A stretch of DNA of 64,000 nucleotides from assembly GCF_023805255.1 (NCBI RefSeq), contig NZ_JAMSCK010000006.1:124001-188000 (forward strand), written 5' to 3'. Made by a program: the position numbers and the translations under genes. The notes under the pieces are model-generated. The model was not told the origin of the DNA. It did not search any database and worked only from the letters and a program-made list of their open reading frames with translations. This DNA comes from Gramella jeungdoensis. GTDB lineage: Bacteria; Bacteroidota; Bacteroidia; Flavobacteriales; Flavobacteriaceae. Below, piece after piece: positions 9,194-17,406 of the stretch (position 1 is the stretch's first letter; each line of letters opens with the position of its first letter).

Positions 9194-9231
9194 GTAAAGT
9201 TGAGAAGGTATTATAAACCAACCAAAATTAA

Positions 9232-9741
9232 ATGAAAGAACACACCTTCCTGAATATTATAAATCCTGTTAAGGATAAGATGTATCGCCTGGCATTAAGA
9301 CTGCTTACTTCTAAAGAAGCAGCCGAAGATGCTACTCAGGAGGTAATTCTGAAACTTTGGAGTCGTAAGGAAAGGATCAAGCATTATGCCAATGTGGAGG
9401 CCTTTGCGATGACGGTGACCAAGAACTATTGTCTGGACCAGTTGAAATCCAAACAAAACAGTCACCTGAGAATAGTACATCAGAATTATCAGAATCACGG
9501 GCCCTCCCTTCAAACCGAAGTTGAGCTTAGTGATGAGATGGAATGGCTGCAAAAGATCGTGGAAACCCTGCCAGAGCAGCAGAAAATGGTCTTTCAGCTT
9601 AGAGATATTGAACAATATGATTATGAGGAAATTGCCGAGATCATGGAGATGAACCAGACAGCGATACGGGTTTCTCTGTCCAGGGCGAGAAAGGCAATAC
9701 GTGAAAATTTAATAAAGAAACACAATTATGGAATCAGGTAA
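9232..9741 (+). CDS. ECF RNA polymerase sigma factor
   Basis: 169 residues with sigma region 2 (AAEDATQEVILKLWSRKERI, then a promoter-melting helix around FAMTVTKNYCLDQLKSK) and region 4 (LPEQQKMVFQLRDIE, with a helix-turn-helix DYEEIAEIMEMNQTAIRVSLSRAR). It starts an operon with a small membrane protein overlapping its end and two DUF4252 proteins. The typical Bacteroidota FecR-type anti-sigma factor is absent; the next gene is the best candidate regulator. The target set is unknown, but a matching promoter lies just upstream. Confidence 0.92.
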   Translation: MKEHTFLNIINPVKDKMYRLALRLLTSKEAAEDATQEVILKLWSRKERIKHYANVEAFAMTVTKNYCLDQLKSKQNSHLRIVHQNYQNHGPSLQTEVELSDEMEWLQKIVETLPEQQKMVFQLRDIEQYDYEEIAEIMEMNQTAIRVSLSRARKAIRENLIKKHNYGIR

Positions 9742-10177
9742 AATTGAAAAATTGCTGGAGCGCTATGACGAAGGTAAGACTTCACTGGCCGAGGAAAATA
9801 TTCTCAGAGAATATTTTCTGAAAGAAGATGTACCAGAGCATCTAAAATCATATCAGCTTATGTTTATGTTTTCGGCGAAACAGAAAAAAGAAACCTTTGA
9901 AAATTTACCGGATGTTGGTGGTTCCAAAGGGAACAGGTATGCCTGGACCTCTATCGCAGCCATCCTGATCGTCGCATTAGGGATATTTTTCTTTAATGAT
10001 TCATCCCGAGAGCTAAATGAAAATGATTTAGGAACAATTAGTGATGAAGAACTGGCGCTGGAAAAGACCAAAGAAACCCTGAATATGGTTTCACAGTTGA
10101 TGAATGAAGGAACTGCAGACCTTGCATACCTTAAAGAATTTAATAAGACTACAAACAAAATCATACAAATAGATTAA
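9728..10177 (+). CDS. Single-pass membrane protein, candidate anti-sigma factor
   Basis: 149 residues, overlapping the sigma gene by 14 bases, which suggests coupled translation. The N-terminal 70 residues are polar and would be cytoplasmic; residues 71-89 form one membrane segment (WTSIAAILIVALGIFFF); the C-terminal 60 residues are acidic and helical, presumably periplasmic. This layout and its position right after an ECF gene are those of an anti-sigma factor, but I recognise no known anti-sigma domain, so the role is inferred from context. Confidence 0.7.
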   Translation: MESGKIEKLLERYDEGKTSLAEENILREYFLKEDVPEHLKSYQLMFMFSAKQKKETFENLPDVGGSKGNRYAWTSIAAILIVALGIFFFNDSSRELNENDLGTISDEELALEKTKETLNMVSQLMNEGTADLAYLKEFNKTTNKIIQID

Positions 10178-10188
10178 AACCAGAAATC

Positions 10189-10716
10189 ATGAATAGATTA
10201 GTAATTACCCTCCTGTTAGCCCTGGTGCCCATGCTTTCTAATTCTCAGACCTTTGAGAAATATGAGAATATGAAAGAAGTGGACGCTATGGTAATGACCA
10301 GTAAGATGTTTAAAATGCTGGCCAAAGTTGACTTAAGTGATAGTGATCCCGAAGCCAGGGAATATATGAAGCTTATAGAAAATCTTGATCGTATCCAGAT
10401 CTATAAATCTTCAGATTCCAAAGTGAGATCACAAATGGCTGCCGATGTTAAATCCTACCTTCAAAAAGGATCTCTTGACGAGTTAATGCGGGTGAATGAG
10501 GATGGAAAGAATATCAAGTTTTACTCGGTTCCCGGGAAGAATGACAATTATGTGAAAGAACTGTTTATGTTCCTGGAAGGTGAGACCGATGGCGAGCCAA
10601 TCTCGGTGATCTTAAGTATAACAGGTGAAATAGATCTTTCACAACTTTCAAAACTTACAGCCGACCTTAAAGTGCCCGGGGCTGAAGAATTAAAAAAAGC
10701 CAACAAAAAATCATAG
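10189..10716 (+). CDS. DUF4252 family exported protein
   Basis: 175 residues starting with a cleavable signal peptide (MNRLVITLLLALVPMLSNSQ). The body is a DUF4252 domain, a Bacteroidota family of unknown function; typical is an alternation of helices and strands with the stretch LIENLDRIQIYKSSDSKVRSQM. Third gene of the ECF operon, 11 bases after the candidate anti-sigma gene. Being an exported product encoded with the sigma factor, it may belong to the envelope response that the sigma factor controls, which is inference. Confidence 0.75.
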   Translation: MNRLVITLLLALVPMLSNSQTFEKYENMKEVDAMVMTSKMFKMLAKVDLSDSDPEAREYMKLIENLDRIQIYKSSDSKVRSQMAADVKSYLQKGSLDELMRVNEDGKNIKFYSVPGKNDNYVKELFMFLEGETDGEPISVILSITGEIDLSQLSKLTADLKVPGAEELKKANKKS

Positions 10717-10719
10717 ACC

Positions 10720-11346
10720 ATGAAAACATTTAAAATTCTATTCAGCCTTCTTTTTGTTGCGGTTCTTACATCCTGTAATGACGGAAAATCGCTTCAAAAA
10801 TATTATGTAGATAATCAGGAAGATACAGATTTTCTTGCCCTGGATGTGCCTCCAAGTATGTTCGCCAACCTGGAATCTCTTGATGAAGAGCAAAGAACTA
10901 CCATGCAGAGCATTAAAAAGATCAATGTACTCGCTCTAAGGGCAGATCAGCATCCAGAGAAATTTGAGGAAGAGAAAGCCAAACTGAGTGAAATTTTTCA
11001 GGACGAAAGATATCAGTTATTAATGAAGGTGGGAGGTACTGATGGCAAGGCCGAGATGTATTTTACCGGAGAAGAAGATGCGATTGATGAGTTGATTATA
11101 TATGGTTATAAAGATGAGAAAGGTTTGGGACTAGCCAGAGTACTTGGGGAAGATATGAATCCTGAGAAGATCATGAAATTAATGAAATCTCTTAATGAAG
11201 AGGATATAAATGTGGAAGGAATAAAAGGACTTTCTGGGATTTTTGGAGGGGACCACACAGAAAATAAAGATTCTTTAAAAATGGAAATAAATATTGGAAA
11301 AGAATCTGATACTGTAGCAACAGAAAATGATTCTACTGTAGAGTAG
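10720..11346 (+). CDS. DUF4252 family lipoprotein
   Basis: 208 residues; lipobox VLTSC puts the lipidated cysteine at residue 19, followed by NDG, so it is probably kept in the periplasm. The domain is a second copy of DUF4252, related to the gene three bases upstream (compare IKKINVLALRAD with the neighbour's LDRIQIYKSSD). The C-terminal 30 residues are a Ser/Thr/Glu-rich tail. Last gene of the ECF operon, closed by a strong terminator. Function unknown. Confidence 0.75.
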   Translation: MKTFKILFSLLFVAVLTSCNDGKSLQKYYVDNQEDTDFLALDVPPSMFANLESLDEEQRTTMQSIKKINVLALRADQHPEKFEEEKAKLSEIFQDERYQLLMKVGGTDGKAEMYFTGEEDAIDELIIYGYKDEKGLGLARVLGEDMNPEKIMKLMKSLNEEDINVEGIKGLSGIFGGDHTENKDSLKMEINIGKESDTVATENDSTVE

Positions 11347-11367
11347 CGGATTTAATTAGTTGAAATT

Positions 11368-11393
11368 AAAAAGCCCCTTTCCGGGGCTTTTTA
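11368..11393. terminator. Bidirectional rho-independent terminator
   Basis: Perfect stem AAAAAGCCCC / GGGGCTTTTT with loop TTTCC, between the convergent ECF operon and purB. The A and T runs on both sides let it act in both directions. Confidence 0.9.
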
Positions 11394-11394
11394 T

Positions 11395-12732
11395 TTAGAT
11401 ACCGGTGTAATTTTGAGGTGTTATCTTATGTAGCTCCTTTTTGATATCATCAGAAACATCAAGCTGGTCTATAAATTCAGAAATACTTTTCTCGGTAATC
11501 CTTTCATTTGTTCTGGTTAGACCCTTTAAAGCCTCATATGGATTCTTAAATCCTTCCCTTCTTAAAATAGTCTGAATAGCTTCTGCAGCAACAGCCCAGT
11601 TATTTTCAAGATCAGCATTTAGCTTTTCCTCATTTAGTAATAACTTGTTAAGTCCTTTGAGAGTTGAATTGAAAGCGATGATCGTATGTCCCACAGGAAC
11701 GCCAATATTTCTCAATACAGTACTGTCGGTTAGATCACGCTGAAGTCGGCTAACGGGAAGTTTAGCTGAAAGATGTTCAAAGATAGCATTCGCTATTCCA
11801 AGATTCCCTTCACTGTTCTCAAAATCTATAGGATTCACTTTGTGTGGCATGGCCGAAGAACCTATTTCTCCCTTTTTGATCTTCTGTTTGAAATAATCCA
11901 TAGAGATATAGGTCCATATATCCCTGTCCAGGTCTATAAAGATGTTATTAATACGTTTAAGGGCATCAAAAAGTGCTGCCATATGATCGTAATGCTCAAT
12001 TTGAGTAGTAGGGAAGGAGTGATGTAATCCCAGCTTATTCTCCACGAAATTTTGCCCGAATTTCCTCCAGTCTGTTTCAGGATAAGCAACATTATGAGCA
12101 TTGTAATTACCCGTAGCTCCACCAAATTTTGCTGCATGTGGAATTTCTTCCAGTAATTTGATCTGTTCCTTTATTCTTACAACAAATACATCTATCTCTT
12201 TGCCAAGCCGGGTAGGGGAAGCAGGCTGACCATGGGTTCTTGCTAAAAGCGGGATGTCTTTCCATTCTGAAGCAAGTTCTTCAAGTTTTGCCAGGATTTC
12301 ATTTAATTCCGGAAGATAAACTTCTGCGATCGCATCCTTAAGACTCAGCGGAATTGCAGTGTTATTTATATCCTGTGATGTCAGCCCAAAATGGATGAAT
12401 TCTTTCGAGGTTTCCATTCCAAGTTTTCCAAACTCTTCCTTTAGATAATATTCTACCGCTTTTACATCATGATTGGTGATCTTTTCGATCTCCTTTACTG
12501 CCTGAGCATCCAGCGAGGTGAAGTTTTCATATAGCCCCCTTAATCTTTTAAAATTTTCAGGATCTACATCCTTTAGTTGAGGCAGGTCTTGTTCATATAA
12601 AGCAATAAAATACTCTACTTCTACTTTTATTCTGTATTTGATAAGTGCTTCTTCACTAAAATAGGCCGAAAGATTCTTGGTTTTGGACCTGTAGCGTCCG
12701 TCTATTGGTGATACTGCAGATAAGGATGTCAT
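11395..12732 (-). CDS. purB: Adenylosuccinate lyase
   Basis: 445 residues. It cleaves succinyl-AICAR and adenylosuccinate to fumarate in purine synthesis. Seen in the sequence: SPIDGRYRSKTKNL near the N-terminus, as in the E. coli-type enzyme; TRTHGQPASPTRLGKE with the catalytic histidine; and the fumarase-superfamily signature GSSAMPHKVNPIDFEN with the mobile serine loop. Length is normal. It stands alone, read from a promoter in the gap before the sirtuin gene. Confidence 0.96.
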   Translation of the reverse strand: MTSLSAVSPIDGRYRSKTKNLSAYFSEEALIKYRIKVEVEYFIALYEQDLPQLKDVDPENFKRLRGLYENFTSLDAQAVKEIEKITNHDVKAVEYYLKEEFGKLGMETSKEFIHFGLTSQDINNTAIPLSLKDAIAEVYLPELNEILAKLEELASEWKDIPLLARTHGQPASPTRLGKEIDVFVVRIKEQIKLLEEIPHAAKFGGATGNYNAHNVAYPETDWRKFGQNFVENKLGLHHSFPTTQIEHYDHMAALFDALKRINNIFIDLDRDIWTYISMDYFKQKIKKGEIGSSAMPHKVNPIDFENSEGNLGIANAIFEHLSAKLPVSRLQRDLTDSTVLRNIGVPVGHTIIAFNSTLKGLNKLLLNEEKLNADLENNWAVAAEAIQTILRREGFKNPYEALKGLTRTNERITEKSISEFIDQLDVSDDIKKELHKITPQNYTGI

Positions 12733-12864
12733 TGTTTGCTTTTAAAAATTAAAAGCGTAAAGATACCGCTTCAAAATTTACTATAAAACTACTCTTTAAA
12801 TTTCATTAAATCCTGAAGTTTCCTTTAGGAGATCAGGGCCTTCCATGTTTGGCCTTATAATCAT

Positions 12865-13548
12865 TTATCTCGCCGATAAAAGCCTATCCACGATTTCCGG
12901 AACTCCTTCAACAGCTTTCTTTTCAATTATTTCAAGATTCCCACTTTCCCTTATGTTGGGCCTGGGGTCTATAAAATAAATCGGAGTGCCGGGAGCGACG
13001 AAATCAACAAGTCCTGCGGCGGGATATACCTGCATGGAAGTGCCAATTACCATAAGTATATCTGCAGTTTCTGAAATTTCAGCTGCCTTCTGAAACATTG
13101 GAACTGCCTCTCCAAACCATACTACATGGGGACGTAACTGGGAATTGTGTTCGCAAAAATCGCCTATGCAGATATCTTTTTTCCAGTCCATCACAAGATC
13201 TTCGTCAAAGGTACTACGGGCTTTTAGCAGTTCTCCATGTAGGTGAGTAACATTCTTACTTCCTGCTCTTTCATGAAGGTCGTCAATATTCTGCGTAATG
13301 ATCTCTACATGAAATCTTTCTTCCAGTCTCACTAATGCCTTATGTGCAGCGTTAGGTTGAACTTTAAGTAATTGCCTTCTTCGCTTATTATAGAAGTCAA
13401 GTACCAGTTCTTTATTTTTCTCCCAGCCTAATGGCGATGCGACTTCCATTACATCATGTCCTTCCCAGAGACCATCAGCATCTCTAAAAGTTTTAATTCC
13501 GCTTTCCGCACTTATGCCGGCTCCGGTAAGCACTACTGCATTTTTCAT
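12865..13548 (-). CDS. cobB: CobB-type NAD-dependent protein deacylase (sirtuin)
   Basis: 227 residues. The NAD-binding motif is GAGISAESGIKTFRDADGLW and the catalytic segment is TQNIDDLHERAG, with HLHG after it. The Tyr-x-x-Arg motif of class III sirtuins is present as YNKR, which in CobB and SIRT5 selects succinyl or malonyl lysine, so desuccinylation is likely in addition to deacetylation. The region that often carries four zinc cysteines has only two (DICIGDFC), so the structural zinc site may be absent or altered. Monocistronic. The name of the family does not imply a role in cobalamin synthesis here. Confidence 0.9.
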   Translation of the reverse strand: MKNAVVLTGAGISAESGIKTFRDADGLWEGHDVMEVASPLGWEKNKELVLDFYNKRRRQLLKVQPNAAHKALVRLEERFHVEIITQNIDDLHERAGSKNVTHLHGELLKARSTFDEDLVMDWKKDICIGDFCEHNSQLRPHVVWFGEAVPMFQKAAEISETADILMVIGTSMQVYPAAGLVDFVAPGTPIYFIDPRPNIRESGNLEIIEKKAVEGVPEIVDRLLSAR

Positions 13549-13686
13549 ATTAACTTTTTTTTAGGAGTATTTCTGTTTTTGTTAACGTCCGTTGAAGAGG
13601 GTTGCCCCGTATCTAAGGTATATGATATGAAAAGTTAAATACAGCTTTTCACAAAAAGTATTCTAATCACTAAAATAATTAAACTG

Positions 13687-15282
13687 ATGAAAAACGTATT
13701 AAAAATTGCCTTTCTGGCACTGCCATTTTTATTTATGAGTTGTAGTAGCGATGATGACGCTATGGACCGCGAAAAGGAAGAATTTATGGGAGAGGTTATG
13801 ACCTTTGATCTTTCCGCAAGAAGTAACTCTTCTGTTTCGGGAACTGCAACCTTCACGGAAAATGAAGATAACAGCACTACGCTGGAATTAAAACTTGATG
13901 GAACCACTTCTGGTATGCATCCCGCCCATATTCATTTTAATTCTGCCTCCGAAGGTGGAGATATTGCGGTAAGCCTTGAAGCCGTTGATGGCTCAACCGG
14001 AATGAGCACCACAACTTTTTCCACTTTAGATGATGGTACTGCTATCACTTATATGGAGGCTGTAAATTTTGACGGATACATCAATGTTCACTTAAGTGCT
14101 GATGATCTTGGCACCCTGGTTGCGCAGGGCGATATAGGAGTGAACGATCTTACCGGTGAATCAAAATCCTATACACTTTCTTCCCGAGATGTCGACGGCA
14201 TCATGGGGAGTGTACTTTTTGAAGAAAGGGCAAATGGAGAAGCACAGGCAACATTAATGCTTGAGAATTCTCCTGAAGACGGAATGCACCCTGCACACAT
14301 CCACATGAATACCGCAGCTGAAGGAGGAGATATAGCTTTCACTTTTAAATCTGTTAATGGTACTACCGGCATGAGTAGAACAAATGTATCTGCTTTGGAT
14401 GACGGGACTATGTTTGGATATGAAGATATACTCGATTTTGACGGATATGTAAATGTGCATTTGAGTGCCGAAGATCTCGGAACTCTGGTTGCCCAGGGAG
14501 ACATTGGTCAAAATGAGCTTACCGGAGAGTCAAAAACCTATGAGCTTGATTCAAAAGCTGTTGATGGGATTATGGGGACCGCTACCTTTGAAGAGAGAGT
14601 AAATGGTGAGGCTCTGGCAACTTTGATGCTTGAGAACACGCCTGAAGATGGAATGCATCCGGCACATATACATATGAATACCGCTGCCGAAGGTGGAGAT
14701 GTAGCTTTCACTTTCAATTCTGTGATTGGAGCAACCGGAATGAGCAAAACCAATGTAGCCGCTTTGAATGATGGCACTACGTTCGGTTATGAGAATATCC
14801 TTGATTATGACGGATATATCAATGTTCATTTAAGTGCTGATGATCTTGGAACTCTGGTAGCTCAGGGTGATATAGGTCAGAATGAATTAACAGGCGAGGC
14901 TGTGACCTATCAATTGAACAGCGTTGCTGTAGATGCAATTATGGGTACCGCGATGTTCGAAGAAAGAGTGAACGGAGAGACCCTGGTAACACTTTCTCTT
15001 CAAAATACTCCTGTAGACGGAATTCATCCAGCACATATACATATGGGATCTGTTGCCGAAGCACCGGGAGATATAGCTATTACTCTGAATAGCGTAATGG
15101 GAGCTTCAGGAATGAGCTTTACAAACGTTTCTGCTTTCAATGCTGCCGAAGGTGAGGAAGCTGAAGCAATTACCTATGAAAACCTTACTATGTTTGATGG
15201 ATATATCAATGTTCACTTAAGCGTTGAAAATCTTGCTACTCTTGTGGCTCAGGGAAATATAGGTGCTAATGCAGGCAGCTAA
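13687..15282 (+). CDS. Surface lipoprotein with four CHRD domains
   Basis: 531 residues: lipobox LFMSC (Cys 19) followed by SSDDDA, a surface-export type sequence, then four consecutive CHRD domains of about 120 residues (roughly 39-150, 161-272, 281-393 and 401-529). Each carries the pattern HPAHIH, then a GD(I/V)A strand, then DGY(I/V)NVHLS and LVAQG(D/N)IG. CHRD was first described in chordin and is common in bacteria with unknown function; the repeated His-x-x-His pattern suggests metal or ligand binding, not demonstrated. The DNA is visibly repetitive, so the repeat number could vary between strains. Confidence 0.9.
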   Translation: MKNVLKIAFLALPFLFMSCSSDDDAMDREKEEFMGEVMTFDLSARSNSSVSGTATFTENEDNSTTLELKLDGTTSGMHPAHIHFNSASEGGDIAVSLEAVDGSTGMSTTTFSTLDDGTAITYMEAVNFDGYINVHLSADDLGTLVAQGDIGVNDLTGESKSYTLSSRDVDGIMGSVLFEERANGEAQATLMLENSPEDGMHPAHIHMNTAAEGGDIAFTFKSVNGTTGMSRTNVSALDDGTMFGYEDILDFDGYVNVHLSAEDLGTLVAQGDIGQNELTGESKTYELDSKAVDGIMGTATFEERVNGEALATLMLENTPEDGMHPAHIHMNTAAEGGDVAFTFNSVIGATGMSKTNVAALNDGTTFGYENILDYDGYINVHLSADDLGTLVAQGDIGQNELTGEAVTYQLNSVAVDAIMGTAMFEERVNGETLVTLSLQNTPVDGIHPAHIHMGSVAEAPGDIAITLNSVMGASGMSFTNVSAFNAAEGEEAEAITYENLTMFDGYINVHLSVENLATLVAQGNIGANAGS

Positions 15283-15308
15283 AATCCCTGATAAATTTAT
15301 TATTAAGG

Positions 15309-15337
15309 AACCCGGTACTATGCCGGGTTTTTTTATT
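15309..15337 (+). terminator. Rho-independent terminator after the CHRD gene
   Basis: Stem AACCCGG / CCGGGTT with a seven-base loop TACTATG, followed by a run of T. It ends 13 bases before the trmH ATG at 15350, which argues against earlier in-frame starts of trmH that would lie inside or before this hairpin. Confidence 0.85.
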
Positions 15338-15349
15338 TTTACACTCGTT

Positions 15350-16003
15350 ATGTTTGACCAAAGAATTCTAACCTACCTCCAGGATTATCTTACTCCCAGG
15401 CGAAAAGCCCTTTTCGAAAAGGTGCTTGAAGAGCGTACCAATCATATTACCCTTGTTGCCCAGGATGTCTATCAACTGCATAATACCAGTGCTGTAGTTA
15501 GAAGCTGTGATGTCTTTGGTATACAGAACATTCATGTGATCGAAGAGAAATTTCCCAGGAGGATAGATAAGGAGATCGCGATGGGAGCCCAGAAATGGGT
15601 GGATATTAACCGGTATAATTCTGCCCGTGAATGCATCAGTAACCTAAGAAATAAAGGCTACAGGATCGTGGCTACGAGCCCGCATGATGATTCACTTTTG
15701 CTGGATGATTTTGATATCTCTTCACGTTCTGCTATTTTCTTTGGAACCGAAAAGGAAGGCCTGTCTGATGAGGTCGTGGAGGAAGCCGATGCGACCATCA
15801 AGATCCCAATGGTTGGTTTTACTGAAAGTCTGAATATTTCCGTTTCAGCAGCTATCATCTTACATACCCTTACTCAAAAACTTAAAAATTCGGATGTGGA
15901 ATGGCGTCTTACCGATGAAGAAAAAAACCTGATAAGAATGGACTGGACAAAAAAAACGATAAAAAATTCAGATCAAATAATTGAACGCTTCCTGAATCAG
16001 TAA
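15350..16003 (+). CDS. trmH: SpoU-family RNA 2'-O-methyltransferase (TrmH)
   Basis: 217 residues from the ATG at 15350; the open frame extends further upstream, but that part overlaps the previous gene and a terminator. SPOUT-fold motifs: NTSAVVRSCDVFGIQNIHVIE (motif 1), FFGTEKEGLSDEVVEEA (motif 2) and IPMVGFTESLNISVSAAI (motif 3, part of the SAM-binding knot). The family methylates the ribose of G18 in tRNA; the exact substrate could be another RNA position, but the length and the N-terminal extension DYLTPRRKALFEKVLEERT fit TrmH. Confidence 0.9.
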   Translation: MFDQRILTYLQDYLTPRRKALFEKVLEERTNHITLVAQDVYQLHNTSAVVRSCDVFGIQNIHVIEEKFPRRIDKEIAMGAQKWVDINRYNSARECISNLRNKGYRIVATSPHDDSLLLDDFDISSRSAIFFGTEKEGLSDEVVEEADATIKIPMVGFTESLNISVSAAIILHTLTQKLKNSDVEWRLTDEEKNLIRMDWTKKTIKNSDQIIERFLNQ

Positions 16004-16039
16004 TTATTTGTAACTTTTTACCGCCCATATAGCCAACCA

Positions 16040-16567
16040 ATGACACTGTTCTTTTATCTGATTATAGCTATTATCACCTTCTTTGCCTTCTTGCATGCAT
16101 GGGCCAGGAAAGACTATGATATAAGCCGAACCGTGGTGATCAATAGGTCCAGGGAAGAGGTCTATAATTTTGTAAGGCAGTTAAAAAAACAAGCTTTATG
16201 GAATCCCTGGTTCTCCAGGGATCCTGATGCTATTATGAAATACAAAGGAGAAGATGGGAAACCTGGAGCGAGTTTCTACTGGAAAGGAAATAAAAAAGTA
16301 GGTGAGGGGATCCAGAGAATCGTAAAAGCAAGACAGGGCAGAATATTTGAAACAAAGATACTCTTCATAAAGCCCGTTAAGGTAAATGCGCTTACATATA
16401 TTGGGGTTAAAGAACTGGAGCAGGAAAAAACAAAAATGGTATGGGGGGTAAGAGGACATCTCGCCTTTCCACTTACGATCATTAGCCTTTTTTATTCACC
16501 GGAAAAAGCTCTTGGAGAAAATTTTGAAAAAGGTCTGAAAGATTTAAAACGTATCCTTGAAGAATAA
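16040..16567 (+). CDS. Membrane-anchored SRPBCC-superfamily protein
   Basis: 175 residues. An N-terminal hydrophobic helix (about 3-20) is followed by an SRPBCC/START-type domain beginning at ISRTVVINRSREEVYNFVRQL and containing KQALWNPWFSRDP and GEGIQRIV. Such domains form a hydrophobic pocket for small ligands; Bacteroidota carry several uncharacterised versions. It follows trmH by 36 bases and may be cotranscribed with it. Ligand unknown. Confidence 0.75.
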   Translation: MTLFFYLIIAIITFFAFLHAWARKDYDISRTVVINRSREEVYNFVRQLKKQALWNPWFSRDPDAIMKYKGEDGKPGASFYWKGNKKVGEGIQRIVKARQGRIFETKILFIKPVKVNALTYIGVKELEQEKTKMVWGVRGHLAFPLTIISLFYSPEKALGENFEKGLKDLKRILEE

Positions 16568-16571
16568 TTGA

Positions 16572-17324
16572 TTATTTCTTCTGAAGAACCTTATATTCTT
16601 CATAACAACTGCTAATAGCATCCAGGATCTGAAGATCGTTGGCCGTTTTCATAAAATCCTCGGAATAATTACAATTATTAAGAATTTCATCTATTTCAGC
16701 TCTGTTTACCTGAAGAAGGGCCATTAAGGTTTCCCGGTCAAATTTGTTTCTTAAAAGCTCTCTAATGTTCTCATCCTGTTTCATCTGCCGAAGTTTCTTC
16801 ATCTGGCGTGGCCTGTTTCCGAATATATTATAGACGAGATCTGCAGGATTAGACAATGAACTTAAAGCCCTGGTAACTGCACTCGGGGAGGTGTCACCAC
16901 CTTCATAGCCCGTATTAAGGCCTGAAATACTGTAACGCCTGTTATCGTAAATTGGAATGTTCTTGGCATCTATCTCAAGATACCCTGTAAGATTTACAGA
17001 GTTTACCGTTACCTCTTCCAGGGCAAAACCCAGTTCAGTCATTTTCACCTTTACATTTCCGTATTTCAACCAGTCGTTCGTCACTCGTACCCTTATCGAC
17101 CTGAAGCCCAGATATGAAAAATACAGCGTGTCATTAACAGTAGCCTGAAGTTGAAATTCACCATTTTCATTTGTAACCGCTCCCTTTACCTGGTTGAGGT
17201 TTACAATATGAACGTTCTCTATGGGTTTATCGTTTGCGGCATTCATCACGGTTCCTGAAACCACATCCTGAGCAGAGAGGTAACCTGTGAAAAGAAGAAA
17301 AAATATTAAAAAGGTGTTTTTCAT
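16572..17324 (-). CDS. Exported protein with CarboxypepD_reg-like domain
   Basis: 250 residues. The signal peptide ends near GYLSAQD, followed by a carboxypeptidase regulatory-like beta-sandwich (about 21-105: VVSGTVMNAANDKPIENVHIV, then GAVTNENGEFQL). The rest (about 110-250) is a helical region with no family I recognise. The beta-sandwich is the same domain found at the start of SusC-like receptors, but there is no receptor barrel here, so this is one of the stand-alone envelope proteins. It lies convergent with the SRPBCC gene. Confidence 0.78.
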   Translation of the reverse strand: MKNTFLIFFLLFTGYLSAQDVVSGTVMNAANDKPIENVHIVNLNQVKGAVTNENGEFQLQATVNDTLYFSYLGFRSIRVRVTNDWLKYGNVKVKMTELGFALEEVTVNSVNLTGYLEIDAKNIPIYDNRRYSISGLNTGYEGGDTSPSAVTRALSSLSNPADLVYNIFGNRPRQMKKLRQMKQDENIRELLRNKFDRETLMALLQVNRAEIDEILNNCNYSEDFMKTANDLQILDAISSCYEEYKVLQKK

Positions 17325-17357
17325 AACAACTGGGCCTAAAAATATAAAATCCTTATA

Positions 17358-17398
17358 AAAAACAATGCCAAACTTAGAGAATTAAGTCTGGCATTTTC
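17358..17398 (-). terminator. Rho-independent terminator of the DEAD-box helicase gene
   Basis: On the minus strand the stem is AATGCCAGACTTA against TAAGTTTGGCATT with one mismatch, followed by GTTTTTTA. It sits directly after the helicase stop codon. Confidence 0.7.
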
Positions 17399-17406
17399 TC
17401 ATTTAA

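Noticed and set aside
14254-14829. Minus-strand open frames inside the CHRD gene
   Set aside because: They recur only because the plus-strand repeat does; they are shadows of the coding repeats.
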